64,000 nucleotides of DNA from Bosea sp. PAMC 26642 (GCF_001562255.1 NZ_CP014301.1:620001-684000); one strand, 5' to 3'; counted from the first letter of the stretch, positions 33,292 to 44,941 are shown. Program-made: numbers and translations. The notes: generated from the letters alone by a model not told the origin.

Positions 33292-34313
33292 TTGTCGAAG
33301 CCGACCTTGTCGACGAGGTCGGCCGCGGCCTTGCGGTTTTTGGCGACATCGCCGAGCGGGGTGGTGTCGGGCGTGACCGCGCCGAGCAGTTTCACGGCGG
33401 CGCTGTCCTTGACGTCCTGGTTGACCGGAAACTCGAAATTGCCGTCGGCATAGAGAGCCTGCGCCTTCTCGCTGAGCATGTACTCGACCAGCTTGACGGC
33501 GTTGTCCTTGTTCGGCGCGTTCTTGGCTATGGCGGCGGCGGAGACGTTCACATGGGTGCCGCCGCCGGCAAAGGTGGTCTTCAGCGGCTTGATCGCGTCA
33601 TACCAGCCCTTCTGCTCGTTCTTCGCCACGCTCATCAGGCCGATATAATAGGTGTTGATCAGCGCGATGTCGCACTGGCCCGAGAGGATGTCGCGCGCCA
33701 CATCGCGGTCGCCGCCGCCGGGCTTGCGGGCAGTGTTTGCCTTCAGCGCCTTCAGATAGCTCTCGGTCTTCTCGGCGCCGTTGCGGGCGAGATAGGCCGC
33801 AAAGAACGCGTTGTTGTAGGGGTGCTGGCCGGCGCGGATGCAGAACTTGCCCTTCCACTTCGGGTCGGCGAGGTCCTCATAGGTGATCGCGTCCTGGCTC
33901 ACGCGCTCCTTCGAGACGACGACGATGCGGGCGCGCTTGGTCAGGGTCACCCAGTTGTCGTCGGCCCCGCGCAACTGGGTCGGCACGACCTTGTCGACGA
34001 TCGCCGATTTGATCGGCTGGGTGATTCCGGCATCGACCGCTGCGTTGATTTCGCCGACATCGACGACCAGCATCACGTCGGCCGGGCTGTTGGCGCCTTC
34101 GGCCTTGATGCGTTCCTGCAAGCCGTCCTTCAGAAACACGGCATTGACCTTGACGCCGGTATCCTTGGTGAAGGCTTCCAGAACGGGGTTGAGCAGGCCG
34201 GGCTCGCGCGTGGTGTAGAGATTGACGCTCTGCGCCAGCACAGGCGTCGAGAGCAAAACGGATATCAGGGCGAGCGCCGGCAGGCGGGTCGTATCGATCA
34301 TGGGTCGCTCCAT
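33288..34313 (-). CDS. fbpA: Ferric iron ABC transporter substrate-binding protein (FbpA/FutA-like)
   Basis: Periplasmic iron-binding protein of 341 residues. A signal peptide covers about residues 1-27 (LPALALISVLLSTPVLAQ). The iron ligands are the paired tyrosines in CDIALINTYYIGLMS near residue 222, plus an N-terminal Tyr in NLYTTREPGL. It is the first gene of the two-gene transport operon. An Irr-type iron element lies about 100 bp upstream, at 34417-34433. Confidence 0.93.
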   Translation of the reverse strand: MERPMIDTTRLPALALISVLLSTPVLAQSVNLYTTREPGLLNPVLEAFTKDTGVKVNAVFLKDGLQERIKAEGANSPADVMLVVDVGEINAAVDAGITQPIKSAIVDKVVPTQLRGADDNWVTLTKRARIVVVSKERVSQDAITYEDLADPKWKGKFCIRAGQHPYNNAFFAAYLARNGAEKTESYLKALKANTARKPGGGDRDVARDILSGQCDIALINTYYIGLMSVAKNEQKGWYDAIKPLKTTFAGGGTHVNVSAAAIAKNAPNKDNAVKLVEYMLSEKAQALYADGNFEFPVNQDVKDSAAVKLLGAVTPDTTPLGDVAKNRKAAADLVDKVGFDN

Positions 34314-34416
34314 TCGGGTCGATTTTCTTGACCCGGAGCGGTAGAGCGCCGACCTGCCTGCGTCAATAAAAATGCTTTCAAATCAATGTGTTAAAAGAAT
34401 TCTAAGGTAGCAATTC

Positions 34417-34433
34417 TTTAGATATATTCTAAA
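34417..34433 (-). promoter_or_regulatory. Irr-type iron control element upstream of fbpA
   Basis: The sequence TTTAGATATATTCTAAA matches the rhizobial Irr (ICE) pattern TTTAGAA-N3-TTCTAAA at 13 of 14 defined positions. It is embedded in an AT-rich tract (34370-34436) 104 bp before the fbpA start. A half-like AGAATTCTAAG lies just beside it. It predicts iron-dependent control of fbpAB by Irr. Confidence 0.65.
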
Positions 34434-34467
34434 ATACCCGGGCGCTGGTCGTCTGCTGCGCATCGCC

Positions 34468-35511
34468 TTACCGCGCGATGACGATCTGCCTCACCGGGCC
34501 GCGTGCCTGCGGGTCGAGCGAGCCGCGCAGCGAAACGGCATCGCTGGCGAAGCTGTCGTCCTGCAGGCTCGCCTCGCGCACGCGCATCTGCCGGCGCAAT
34601 CCGCGGGCCTCGGCCTCCATCCGCGAGATGCCGACCCTCTCGTCGATCTGGCGGCGCTGGCCGGCATTGAGCTCCGAGGCGCTGCGGAAATCGCTGAAAT
34701 CCCGCGTGCTGTAGGGCCAACGCGAGGAGCCCGCGAAAGTCGTGACCTTGCCGTCGAGCACGACGCTGTCGCCGGGGCGCAAGGTGATGTCGCGCAGCAG
34801 CGAAACGCGGCGCTCGCCTTCCTGCACGATCGCCGGCCGGCAAGCCTTTTCGGAGGCCTTCTCATGGCCGAAGGCGACGGGCAGGGCGCCGTAGCGACCG
34901 CCGTCGCTCGACTGTGCCTCGTCGATCGACTTCGCACCGGCCGCGACCTTGAAGACCTTGACCGGGACGCCGGGGTTCATCGCTTCGCACAGCGCCTCAT
35001 GCGCCTTCAGATCCGCCTTCGCGCGGAGATAGCCGATCGGCGCATGGAAACCGTCGCACAGCCTGACGCAGATGGTGCGAGCGACATCGGCAGCGCCCGA
35101 TACGGTGTCGAGACGCACGGTGCGCTTATGCTTCGCCTTGGCGGCCGGCGGTGCTTCCGCGACACGCCCCCGGAACGGATTGAGCACGACCGGCGGATGG
35201 GCGATGCGGCCGTCGGCCTGGGTGCGGAACAGCGGCAGCGACCAGGGGCCGCGCGACGGCGCATAAGCCGTCGCCGCATAGCCCAGCTGGCGTCCCGCAC
35301 TCTGCGCGCGGCGGTGATCTTCGCGCTGGACGGCACGAATGCCGTCATCATCCTCGGCCTGGACCATCGAGACCGTCAGGACGGCTCCGCCGGCGCCGAG
35401 GACCAAGCCAAGTGCCGTCAGCGCCGCGAGGCGCATCGGCCGGCGCGAAGGCGGCGTCGCCGTTCGAAGGACAATGGCGCCTTCGGCAGATACCTCACGG
35501 ACACGCAACAT
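34468..35511 (-). CDS. DUF2865-domain protein
   Basis: Protein of 347 residues. An N-terminal helix (about residues 27-50, LAALTALGLVLGAGGAVLTVS) anchors or exports it. The DUF2865 domain (about 130-260) shows TICVRLCDGFHAPIGYLR and a second conserved Cys in HEALCEAMN and another in ACRPAI. The C terminus is Arg/Glu-rich and probably helical. The domain is found mainly in Hyphomicrobiales; no function is known. Confidence 0.82.
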   Translation of the reverse strand: MLRVREVSAEGAIVLRTATPPSRRPMRLAALTALGLVLGAGGAVLTVSMVQAEDDDGIRAVQREDHRRAQSAGRQLGYAATAYAPSRGPWSLPLFRTQADGRIAHPPVVLNPFRGRVAEAPPAAKAKHKRTVRLDTVSGAADVARTICVRLCDGFHAPIGYLRAKADLKAHEALCEAMNPGVPVKVFKVAAGAKSIDEAQSSDGGRYGALPVAFGHEKASEKACRPAIVQEGERRVSLLRDITLRPGDSVVLDGKVTTFAGSSRWPYSTRDFSDFRSASELNAGQRRQIDERVGISRMEAEARGLRRQMRVREASLQDDSFASDAVSLRGSLDPQARGPVRQIVIAR

Positions 35512-35697
35512 CGCACCAACTCCACTCTACGCCTGTCGGTCCGTCCGCGATCCGTCCGCCCATCGTCGGGATGTAGTTTACTTTCTGTTAAGCCTCAACG
35601 CCGCGGCGGCTCCGCGGGCCGGCAAAGCCGCGCGATGCTTAACACCGGGGCCAAGGAGGGCGGGCGTCACGCCATTAACTGGAAGGTCCGACCTTCC

Positions 35698-35772
35698 GTC
35701 ATTGCGAGCGCAGCGAAGCAATCCAGGGGTCTCGCGCTAACCTCTGGATTGCTTCGCTGCGCTCGCAATGAC
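35698..35772. repeat. Palindromic repeat, GTCATTGCGAGCGCAGCGAA type
   Basis: A 75-bp inverted repeat. The ends are GTCATTGCGAGCGCAGCGAA and its reverse complement, with GCAATCCAG in each arm and a short loop. It is a member of the same family as 11387-11464. It lies between the DUF2865 gene and the end of the RND permease gene. Confidence 0.88.
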
Positions 35773-35806
35773 GGCGGCCTTTGCACCGGCTGTAGTCGAC
35801 GGACGA

Positions 35807-38800
35807 TCAGAGATCGGGCTTGTGCACGGCTTGCGGCACCGCCACCGGCACGCCCGAGACCATCGTCTCCTGGGTCTCCCGGCGATTGCGGCCAGACAGC
35901 CAGCTATCGACCTTGTCGAGATAGAAATACACCACCGGCGTGATGTAGAGTGTCAGCAACTGCGAGACGAGCAGCCCGCCGACGACCGCGATGCCGAGCG
36001 GCTGGCGCAACTCCGCGCCCGCGCCATGACCGAGCGCGATCGGCAGCACGCCGAAGATCGCGGCAAAACTCGTCATCATGATCGGGCGGAAGCGCACCAG
36101 CGCCGCCTCGCGGATCGCCGACAGTGCATCGTCGCCCATCTTGCGCCGCTCGATCGCGAAATCGACCATCATGATCGCATTCTTCTTGACGATGCCGACC
36201 AGCATCAGGATGCCGATGATCGCGATCACCGACAGGTCCATGTTGAAATATTCGAGCGCGAGCAGGGCGCCCAAGCCCGCCGAGGGCAGGCCCGACAGGA
36301 TGGTGATCGGGTGGATGAAGCTCTCATAGAGGATGCCGAGGATGATGTAGATCACCAGGATCGCGGCGAAAATCAGCAGGCCCTGGCCCTTCAGCGCGTC
36401 CTGGAACAACTGCGCGGAGCCGGCGAAGCTCGTCACGATCGTCGGCGGCAGACTGACGTCGCGCTCGGCGGCGCGGATCGCGTTGACTGCGTCGCCCAGC
36501 GAGATGCCCGGCGCGGTGTTGAACGAAATCGTCACCGCCGGCTGCTGCGAGATCCGGTTGACTGCCAGCGGGCCGACGCTGGGCTTGATCGTGGCGATCG
36601 CTTCCAGCGGCACGTTGAGCCCGTTCGAGGCCTTGAGCAGCAGCCGCGAGAGCACGGCGGGATCCTGCTGATAGGCGCGGTCGGCCTCCATGATGACCTG
36701 GTAATCGGTCGCCGGCGTGAAGATCGTCGCGATCTGGCGCGAGCCGAAGGCGTTGCCGAGCGCCTGTCGGATCTGGTCGCTGGAAATACCGAGGCTTGCG
36801 GCCCGTTCGCGATCGACGTCGATCGAGAGCTGCGGGTTGCGCAGCTGCAGGTCGATATTGGCGTCGCGCAGCTGCGGAATCTGGGCGAGACGCTGCTGCA
36901 TCAGCGGCGCGAAGGCGAAAAGCTGGTTCAGGTCGGGCCCCTGCAGCGAGTACAGGTACTGCGCGCGCGACTGCCGGCCGGCGTTCAGGTTGATGTTCTG
37001 GACCTGCTGGAACACCGCCGTCATTCCGGGAACTTCGGAAGTGGCGCGCCGGAGCCGTGCGATCACGACCTCGGCCTTGTCGCGCTCTTCCTTCGGCTTC
37101 AGCGAGATGAACATGAAGCCGTTATTGGTCGCGTTGAAGCCGCCGATATTGGAGGTCAGGTAATCGACTGCGGGATCGGCCTTGACGATCTCGGCCACCC
37201 GCTGCTGGCGCACTGCCATCGCCTCGAATGAGGTGTCGGGCGGACCTTCGGTGGCGCCGCGCAGCAGGCCGGTGTCCTCTGTCGGGAAGAAGCCCTTCGG
37301 AATCGCCGTATAGAGCTGCGCCGAGACATAGACGGTGCCGAGCGTCAGCAGCAGCATCAGCAGCCGCGCCTTCAGCACCCAGTCCAGCGTCACGCGGTAG
37401 GCGGTGAGCATGCCCTGGAAACCGGCCTCGAAGGTCCGCTCCAGCAGATTGGGCTTCTTGTGATGGTCGTGGGCTTTCAGGAAGCGCGCGCACAGCATCG
37501 GCGTCAGCGTCAGCGAGACGAAGCCCGACACGATGATCGCGGCTGAGATCGTCCCAGCGAATTCGACGAAGACCTTGCCGACGACGCCGCCCATGAAAAA
37601 CACGGGGATGAACACCGCCACCAGCGAGATGGTGATCGACAGGATGGTGAAGCCGATCTCTCGGGAGCCGTCGAGCGCCGCCTGGAATGGCTTCTTGCCC
37701 ATCTCGATATGCCGGATGATGTTCTCCAGCATGACGATGGCGTCATCGACGACGAAGCCGACCGCCAGCGTCAGCGCCAGCAGCGAGATGTTGTCGAGCG
37801 AATAGCCCAGCGCATACATCGCCGCAAAAGTGCCCACCAGCGAGATCGGCAGCGCCAGCGTCGGGATGATCGTCGCCGCCAGGCTCTTCAAGAACAGGAA
37901 GATCACCATGATGACGAGCGTGATTGCGACAACGAGCGAGAACTCGACGTCCTCCACCGCCTCGCGGATCGGGATCGAGCGGTCGTTCAGCACATGCAGG
38001 TCGAGCGCGGCGGGCAACTGCGCGCGATAGGCTTCGAGGCGGTTCTTGATGTTGTCGACCACCTCGACGGTGTTGGCGTCGGACTGGCGGTAGACCGCCA
38101 GGATAATCGAGCGCTGGCCGTTGTACCAGCTCGCGGTCTGGTCGTTCTCGACCGAGTCGTAGACGGTCGCCATGTCCTGCAGCCGGATCGGCGTGCCGTT
38201 CTTCTGCGCGATGATCAGATTGCCGTATTCGGCGGCGCGTTCGAGCTGGCCCGTCGCGCCCAGCGTCAGCCGCTGATTCTCGCCGTTGAGCGTCCCCACC
38301 GGTGCGTTCGAGTTGGCGGCGGCCACCGCGGTGCGCACATCGCTCAACGCCAGCCCGCGCGCCGAGACGGCGTCCGGGTTGATCTTGATGCGGACCGCAT
38401 ATTTCTGCGCGCCGAAGATGTTGACCTGCGCCACGCCGGGCAGCTGCGAGATCTGCTGCTGCAGCACGTTCTCGCCGAATTCATGGACTTCGTAGAGCGG
38501 CCTGGTGCTGGAGGTCAGCACCATGAACAGCACCGGCTGGTCGGCCGGGTTGACCTTCCTGAAGCTGGGCGGGGAGGGCAGTTCCGGCGGCAGCCGCCTT
38601 GCCGTGGCACTCATCGCCGCCTGCACGTCGAGCGCCGCACCGTCGATGTTGCGGTTCAGGTCGAACTGCAGCGTGATCGAGGTCGAGCCCTGCTGCGAGA
38701 CCGAGGACATCGAGGTGATGCCCGAGATCGAGGCGAATTCGCGCTCCAGAGGCGCCGCGACCGAGGAGGCCATCGTTTCCGGCGAAGCGCCTGGCAGGCG

Positions 38801-38947
38801 CGCGCTAACGTTGATCGTCGGGAAATCGACGCGCGGCAGTGCGGCGACGGGCAGCTGCTTGAAGGCAAAGAACCCGAAGATCAGGAAGATCGCCATGATG
38901 AGCGTCGTCATGACCGGACGACGGATGCAGGCCTCTGGCAGGTTCAT
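35807..38947 (-). CDS. RND-family efflux transporter permease (MdtB/MuxB-like)
   Basis: Proton-driven inner-membrane efflux pump of 1046 residues with the usual 12 helices and two large periplasmic loops. It begins MNLPEACIRRPVMTTLIMAI. The proton relay pair lies in VGFVVDDAIVMLEN near residue 407. The segment SGLPSAGLGALLALE near residue 895 and late NAIMMVDFAIE are typical. I chose the ATG at 38947, inside a 4-bp overlap with the adaptor gene; sequence further upstream is not RND-like. No outer-membrane channel gene is next to it. Confidence 0.93.
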   Translation of the reverse strand: MNLPEACIRRPVMTTLIMAIFLIFGFFAFKQLPVAALPRVDFPTINVSARLPGASPETMASSVAAPLEREFASISGITSMSSVSQQGSTSITLQFDLNRNIDGAALDVQAAMSATARRLPPELPSPPSFRKVNPADQPVLFMVLTSSTRPLYEVHEFGENVLQQQISQLPGVAQVNIFGAQKYAVRIKINPDAVSARGLALSDVRTAVAAANSNAPVGTLNGENQRLTLGATGQLERAAEYGNLIIAQKNGTPIRLQDMATVYDSVENDQTASWYNGQRSIILAVYRQSDANTVEVVDNIKNRLEAYRAQLPAALDLHVLNDRSIPIREAVEDVEFSLVVAITLVIMVIFLFLKSLAATIIPTLALPISLVGTFAAMYALGYSLDNISLLALTLAVGFVVDDAIVMLENIIRHIEMGKKPFQAALDGSREIGFTILSITISLVAVFIPVFFMGGVVGKVFVEFAGTISAAIIVSGFVSLTLTPMLCARFLKAHDHHKKPNLLERTFEAGFQGMLTAYRVTLDWVLKARLLMLLLTLGTVYVSAQLYTAIPKGFFPTEDTGLLRGATEGPPDTSFEAMAVRQQRVAEIVKADPAVDYLTSNIGGFNATNNGFMFISLKPKEERDKAEVVIARLRRATSEVPGMTAVFQQVQNINLNAGRQSRAQYLYSLQGPDLNQLFAFAPLMQQRLAQIPQLRDANIDLQLRNPQLSIDVDRERAASLGISSDQIRQALGNAFGSRQIATIFTPATDYQVIMEADRAYQQDPAVLSRLLLKASNGLNVPLEAIATIKPSVGPLAVNRISQQPAVTISFNTAPGISLGDAVNAIRAAERDVSLPPTIVTSFAGSAQLFQDALKGQGLLIFAAILVIYIILGILYESFIHPITILSGLPSAGLGALLALEYFNMDLSVIAIIGILMLVGIVKKNAIMMVDFAIERRKMGDDALSAIREAALVRFRPIMMTSFAAIFGVLPIALGHGAGAELRQPLGIAVVGGLLVSQLLTLYITPVVYFYLDKVDSWLSGRNRRETQETMVSGVPVAVPQAVHKPDL

Positions 38948-40209
38948 CCGCTGATGCTCCCGCGTTGAGAGGTCTGATTGGCTGGCGGGGCTGGCGCAGG
39001 CGCCGCGCCGCGTCCGCGCTCGATCGCGCGCGCACCCTCGGTGAGCAGAAGCGCGCCGTCGACGACGACCGACTCGCCGCCTTTCAGCCCCGACGCCAGC
39101 ACGACCCGGCCCTCGATCGTGCGATCGACGACGACGGAACGCGTGCGCGCGACGCCCTCTTCGATGACGAAGACGAAGGGGCCGTTCTGGCCGTTCTGGA
39201 TCGCCTCGCGCGGGACGGTGAGTGCGTCGGGCTCGACCTTGAGTGTGACGCGGATCTGGCAGAGCGCGCCCGGCCACAGCGCCTCGTCGGCATTGTCGAA
39301 CAAGGCGCGCATCTGGATCGTGCCGGTCGTGGCATCGACGGTGTTGTCGATCACCGCGATCTTGCCCTCGACGCCCTTGGCTGCGCCCGACTGCGTCGCG
39401 AGTACCACGGCGCTGCCCGAGTTCATCGCCGCCCGGATATCGGCCAGATGCCGCTGCGGCAGCGCGAAGCTCGCATAGATCGGGTCGATCTGGTTGATCG
39501 TCACCAGGACCGCCGAATTATCGCCGGTCTTGGCGATGTTTCCTTCCTTGAGGCCTGCCACGCCGATGCGGCCCGACACCGGCGCCACCACCGTGTAGTA
39601 GGTCAGCTGAACCTTCAGAGCCTCGACGCCGGCCTCGCCGCCGCGGATCGTGGCGCGCAAGGTGTTCACCGCGGTCCGTGCGGCATCGAGGCGCTGATCG
39701 GTCGCGAAGTCGCGCTTGGCGAGTTCCTCGGCGCGGCGCAGATCCGCCTCCGCCGAGACCAGGGACGCCTTGTCGCGTGCGACGGTCGCCTCGGACTGCT
39801 TCAGGAGCGCCTCGACCAAGCGGGAGTCGAGCCGAAACAGGACGTCTCCCTTCGTGACGTAGCCGCCGTCCTTGAAGCCGACCTCGATGATCTGGGTGTC
39901 GACGCGGGAGCGGACCGAGACCGTCGAGAGCGATTGCACCGTGCCGATCGCCTCGAGCCGGACCGGCATCGGCCGGCGGTCGGCCTTCGCCGTGACGATG
40001 GTGACGGGCGGACGCTGCGGTGCCGCTGCGCGCTGGCTTCCGGCGGCGGGTTTGGCGGCGATCTCGCCATAAGGCGGAATGACCTTGCCGTAGGGAATGC
40101 GGTCGAGCGGCCACGGCACGGGACGGCCGGTATAATGCATCCCGGCACCCGCGCCGACAACGCCAATGGCAGCCAGCAGAGCGACGCGACCGAAAGTCAG
40201 AATAGCCAT
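38944..40209 (-). CDS. RND efflux periplasmic adaptor (membrane fusion protein)
   Basis: Periplasmic adaptor of 421 residues. An N-terminal anchor lies at about residues 8-25. The lipoyl half-motifs are VRSRVDTQIIEVGFKDGGYV near residue 98 and VVAPVSGRIGVAGLKEGN near residue 205, with a helical hairpin between (KQSEATVARDKASLVSAEAD). A Pro/Ala-rich tail ends the protein. It links the RND pump to an outer-membrane channel encoded elsewhere. The upstream spacer 40210-40418 has no regulator gene. Confidence 0.9.
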   Translation of the reverse strand: MAILTFGRVALLAAIGVVGAGAGMHYTGRPVPWPLDRIPYGKVIPPYGEIAAKPAAGSQRAAAPQRPPVTIVTAKADRRPMPVRLEAIGTVQSLSTVSVRSRVDTQIIEVGFKDGGYVTKGDVLFRLDSRLVEALLKQSEATVARDKASLVSAEADLRRAEELAKRDFATDQRLDAARTAVNTLRATIRGGEAGVEALKVQLTYYTVVAPVSGRIGVAGLKEGNIAKTGDNSAVLVTINQIDPIYASFALPQRHLADIRAAMNSGSAVVLATQSGAAKGVEGKIAVIDNTVDATTGTIQMRALFDNADEALWPGALCQIRVTLKVEPDALTVPREAIQNGQNGPFVFVIEEGVARTRSVVVDRTIEGRVVLASGLKGGESVVVDGALLLTEGARAIERGRGAAPAPAPPANQTSQRGSISG

Positions 40210-40418
40210 ATCGAACCTTGCGTCAGAGGGAGGACGAGAGCCTCTGAAACCATTCAGGCGATCGTCCCCTCAATCACCCTAGCCGCAAGCACTTAGCATG
40301 ACGGCGCAGGCATTTGGGCGCAAGCGGCAAACAGGGTTTATCCTCTCCTGTAGCGAGGATGTGACAGGGCGTCCTTTAGGGAAGCTGCAAGTCTTTCTGC
40401 GCGTGGGAGGCGAGCGCT

Positions 40419-40829
40419 TCAGAGCACCGCCGCCATGACGATGATCCACATGCCGAACAGGCACAACATGCCGAGCGCGAACACGCCCGAGCGGGCCTTC
40501 ACCTGGTTAGACCCGACATGGATCAGCGTATGGGCGATCCGCGTGACGACGAAGATCCAGGCCAGCAGGGTCATGACGAAGCCGGTCGCCCCGACCTCCA
40601 TCGCCACCATGATCAGCGCGAAGAACAGCACCGGCGCTTCGAACTGGTTGGCGTAGTTGGCAGCGGCCAGCCGCGCCCCCACCGGGTAGCGTTCGTTCGA
40701 GACCGCAACGTCGGCGAGGCTGACCTCCTTACTGGCAAAGGCCTTGCGCCGACGCTCGAACATGATCCCCAGCACCACGAAGGTCCACAGGATCTGGGCG
40801 AGCGCGGGGTAGATCAGCTTGATGGTCAT
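40419..40829 (-). CDS. MAPEG-family membrane protein
   Basis: Integral membrane protein of 136 residues with four helices. The MAPEG hallmark is seen in AANYANQFEAPVLFFAL (near residue 58), and RIAHTLIHVGSNQVKAR follows near residue 98. Members are membrane-bound glutathione-dependent or eicosanoid-type enzymes; bacterial members have mostly unknown roles. It stands alone. Confidence 0.87.
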   Translation of the reverse strand: MTIKLIYPALAQILWTFVVLGIMFERRRKAFASKEVSLADVAVSNERYPVGARLAAANYANQFEAPVLFFALIMVAMEVGATGFVMTLLAWIFVVTRIAHTLIHVGSNQVKARSGVFALGMLCLFGMWIIVMAAVL

Positions 40830-41166
40830 ACATTACCTCGCCGTCATCCCATGGCAGCCCCCATCCTGAGAGCTTGGCCGATAAAGCATGATGTCAAATC
40901 AAAGGCTTGGCATTTCTTTGACAAGTGGGCCGTCATTCCGGGCGACCGAAGGGCGACCCGGAATCCATGCCTGACGCTCTCCAATCAGCGTTCCGGCATG
41001 GATTCCGGGACTTCGCTGCGCTTCGCCCGGAATGACAGCGCCTTATCCGGTGATGCCCAAGTCGTTGAAAGCCGAAATAATTTTCCAGCCAGCCTCTGAG
41101 GAACCGCGAAGCAGCATCAGGATGAGGGCTGAGTTGATCAAGGGCTCCCGTATCCGGCGCGGGCGA
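40830..41166. other. Spacer holding one palindromic repeat
   Basis: This 337-bp gap between the MAPEG gene and the end of guaB has no believable gene. Its main feature is the GTCATTCCGGG element at 40932-41036. The rest shows no clear motif. Confidence 0.55.
40932..41036. repeat. Palindromic repeat, GTCATTCCGGGC type
   Basis: A 105-bp inverted repeat with ends GTCATTCCGGGCGACCGAAG and CTTCGCCCGGAATGAC and inner arms GGAATCCATGCC and GGCATGGATTCC. It belongs to the family also found at 11158 and 25929. Confidence 0.87.
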
Positions 41167-42774
<1,608 letters not shown>

Positions 42775-42857
42775 CTAGAGTACTGCGGAAATTTCTTGAG
42801 GAGGGCCATCGCCCCAGCACCAGGCGGTGTCTGGGGCAATAGCCGACCGGCAGGTTA

Positions 42858-43190
42858 CTACCGCTTCGTGGCGCGTGCTTGCCCGGCGTCCGTGGCAGCC
42901 GCCCCGGAGCTCGGCGCCACGAAGAAGCAGCCCATTCCGGTCATCATGGCACCCTTGGCGTCAGCCATCCTCTGGCAATCGTTCAGATGCCCGCACTGGC
43001 GCTCCCGGATCATCTCGCCATAGCCCTGAGGCGAGGATTTCATGATGCAGCCCTGCTTCCAGTCGGTCTCCAGCGCCGCTGCGGGCGTCGGTGCCATCCA
43101 GCACAGCGCTCCGGTCGCAAGCACCGCGAATGCGGCCGACCGCAGAAACCGGACTTTTCCAGTTGTCGACGAGTTTGAAAGCTGGGTCAT
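42858..43190 (-). CDS. Small secreted cysteine-containing protein (hypothetical)
   Basis: Protein of 110 residues. A signal peptide covers about residues 1-39 (RSAAFAVLATGALCWMAP, cleavage after PAAA). The mature part has four Cys (GCIMKS, QCGHLNDCQRM, GCFFVAP), an even number that suggests two disulfides in the periplasm. No family name is recognised. It stands alone between guaB and a divergent MFS gene. Confidence 0.65.
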   Translation of the reverse strand: MTQLSNSSTTGKVRFLRSAAFAVLATGALCWMAPTPAAALETDWKQGCIMKSSPQGYGEMIRERQCGHLNDCQRMADAKGAMMTGMGCFFVAPSSGAAATDAGQARATKR

Positions 43191-43427
43191 GGGACACCTC
43201 CTGCCGGAATACCGGCGCGTTTCCTGAAATCTTGCCGTGCTCGCCCCTAGCCTAGGAAATAGTATGGCGCCTCGTAGTTGTCAGATGCATGAAATGCATG
43301 ACGGGAGCGCGTTGCGCTGAGCGGCGCGAGCAAGGCGCATGGTGATAAGCCGGCTCTAGCGTACGGCTCATACAAGCTGTGCGTCATCGCGCCCTACGCG
43401 CTTGCTGCGTACTCCTCACCTGCCTCG

Positions 43428-44912
43428 GTGCGCTATATCGCTCGCCGATACATAGAAGCGGAGCCTCCGGCCTTGCAGCGCGCCAAACTCCTGCCTTTGA
43501 TCGTCGCCTGCGCGCTGTTCATGGAGAACACCGATTCGACGGTGATCGCGACCTCGCTGCCGGTGATCGCGCAATCGCTGGGCGAGGATCCGATCGCGCT
43601 CAAGCTTGCCTTGACGTCCTACCTCGTCAGCCTTGCCGTCTTCATCCCGATTTCGGGCTGGATGGCCGACCGCTATGGCGCGCGTACGATCTTTCGCGCC
43701 GCGCTCGGTGTCTTCATGTGCGGCTCAGTGCTCTGCGCCATGTCCAACTCGCTCGGGGCCTTCGTCGGCGCCCGCTTCGTCCAGGGCATGGGCGGCGCGA
43801 TGATGGTACCGGTCGGGCGGCTCGTCATCCTGCGCAGCGTCGAGAAATCGCAACTCGTCAGCGCGCTCGCCTATCTCACCGTGCCGGCGCTGGTGGGGCC
43901 GGTCGTCGGGCCGGTGCTTGGCGGCTTCATCACCACCTATTTCGACTGGCGCTGGATCTTCTTCATCAACATCCCGATTGGCCTGATCGGCATCGTTCTG
44001 GCGAGCCTGTTCTTCGAGGATATCCGCGAAGAGGATGTCGCGCCGCTCGACATCAAAGGCTTCCTGCTCTCCTCCTTCGGCTTCGCGGCGCTGATGCTGG
44101 GCCTCGCAACCGGGGGGCGTCACCTCGTCCCGGAGGCCGTCTCCTACGCCTGTATCGCCGGCGGCATCCTGGCACTCGTCGCCTACTGGTTTCATGCGCG
44201 CGGCATGGCCTATCCCGTTCTCAACCTGTCGCTGCTGCGTATCCCGACTTATCGCATCGGCGTGGTCGGCGGCTCGATCTTCCGGACCGGCATCGGCGCC
44301 ATCCCGTTCCTGCTGCCGCTGATGCTGCAACTCGGCTTCGGATTGAACGCGCTCCAATCCGGGCTGATCACCTTCTCTTCGGCGGCCGGCGCGCTGATCA
44401 TGAAGACCCTGGCGCGGACGATCCTCGCCCGCTTCGGCTTCCGCAATGTCCTGACCTTCAACGCGGTCGTGGGCGCAGCCTTCCTGGCCGCATCGGGGCT
44501 GTTCACGCCGGCGACGCCGCATTGGCTGATGCTCTGCGTCCTGCTGATCGGCGGCTGCTTCCGCTCGCTCCAGTTCACCGGCATCAACGCGCTGAGCTAT
44601 GCCGACGTCTCGAACCGCCAGATGTCGAGTGCGACCAGCCTGTCCAGCGTCGCGCAGCAATTGTCGCTGAGCCTCGGCGTCACCATCGGAGCCTTCGCGC
44701 TCGAGGCCGCCAATGCCTTCAACGGCAGCAAGGTTTTGGGCGCCGGAGATTTCTGGCCGGCCTTCGTCATCGTCGGCCTGATCTCGGCCTCCTCGGTGTT
44801 CTGGATGGTCCGGCTGGCGCACGACGCGGGCGCCGAAGTCTCGGGCCACATCCCGATCAGCGCCCCCAAGGCAACGGCGCAGGCGATCGCGGACCAGAAG
44901 CCGCTGGAATGA
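43428..44912 (+). CDS. MFS transporter, DHA2 (EmrB/QacA) type
   Basis: Drug exporter-like protein of up to 494 residues with about 14 helices. Motif C and D1 regions are seen in MENTDSTVIATSLPVIAQSL (near residue 32), GWMADRYGARTIFR (near residue 78) and LVGPVVGPVLGGFI (near residue 157). The start at 43428 is a GTG; a TTG at 43473 is an alternative that removes 15 non-hydrophobic residues. No adaptor gene of the EmrA type is nearby. Confidence 0.88.
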   Translation: MRYIARRYIEAEPPALQRAKLLPLIVACALFMENTDSTVIATSLPVIAQSLGEDPIALKLALTSYLVSLAVFIPISGWMADRYGARTIFRAALGVFMCGSVLCAMSNSLGAFVGARFVQGMGGAMMVPVGRLVILRSVEKSQLVSALAYLTVPALVGPVVGPVLGGFITTYFDWRWIFFINIPIGLIGIVLASLFFEDIREEDVAPLDIKGFLLSSFGFAALMLGLATGGRHLVPEAVSYACIAGGILALVAYWFHARGMAYPVLNLSLLRIPTYRIGVVGGSIFRTGIGAIPFLLPLMLQLGFGLNALQSGLITFSSAAGALIMKTLARTILARFGFRNVLTFNAVVGAAFLAASGLFTPATPHWLMLCVLLIGGCFRSLQFTGINALSYADVSNRQMSSATSLSSVAQQLSLSLGVTIGAFALEAANAFNGSKVLGAGDFWPAFVIVGLISASSVFWMVRLAHDAGAEVSGHIPISAPKATAQAIADQKPLE

Positions 44913-44941
44913 CGGCACAGTCGTGCGTGAATATTGACCAT

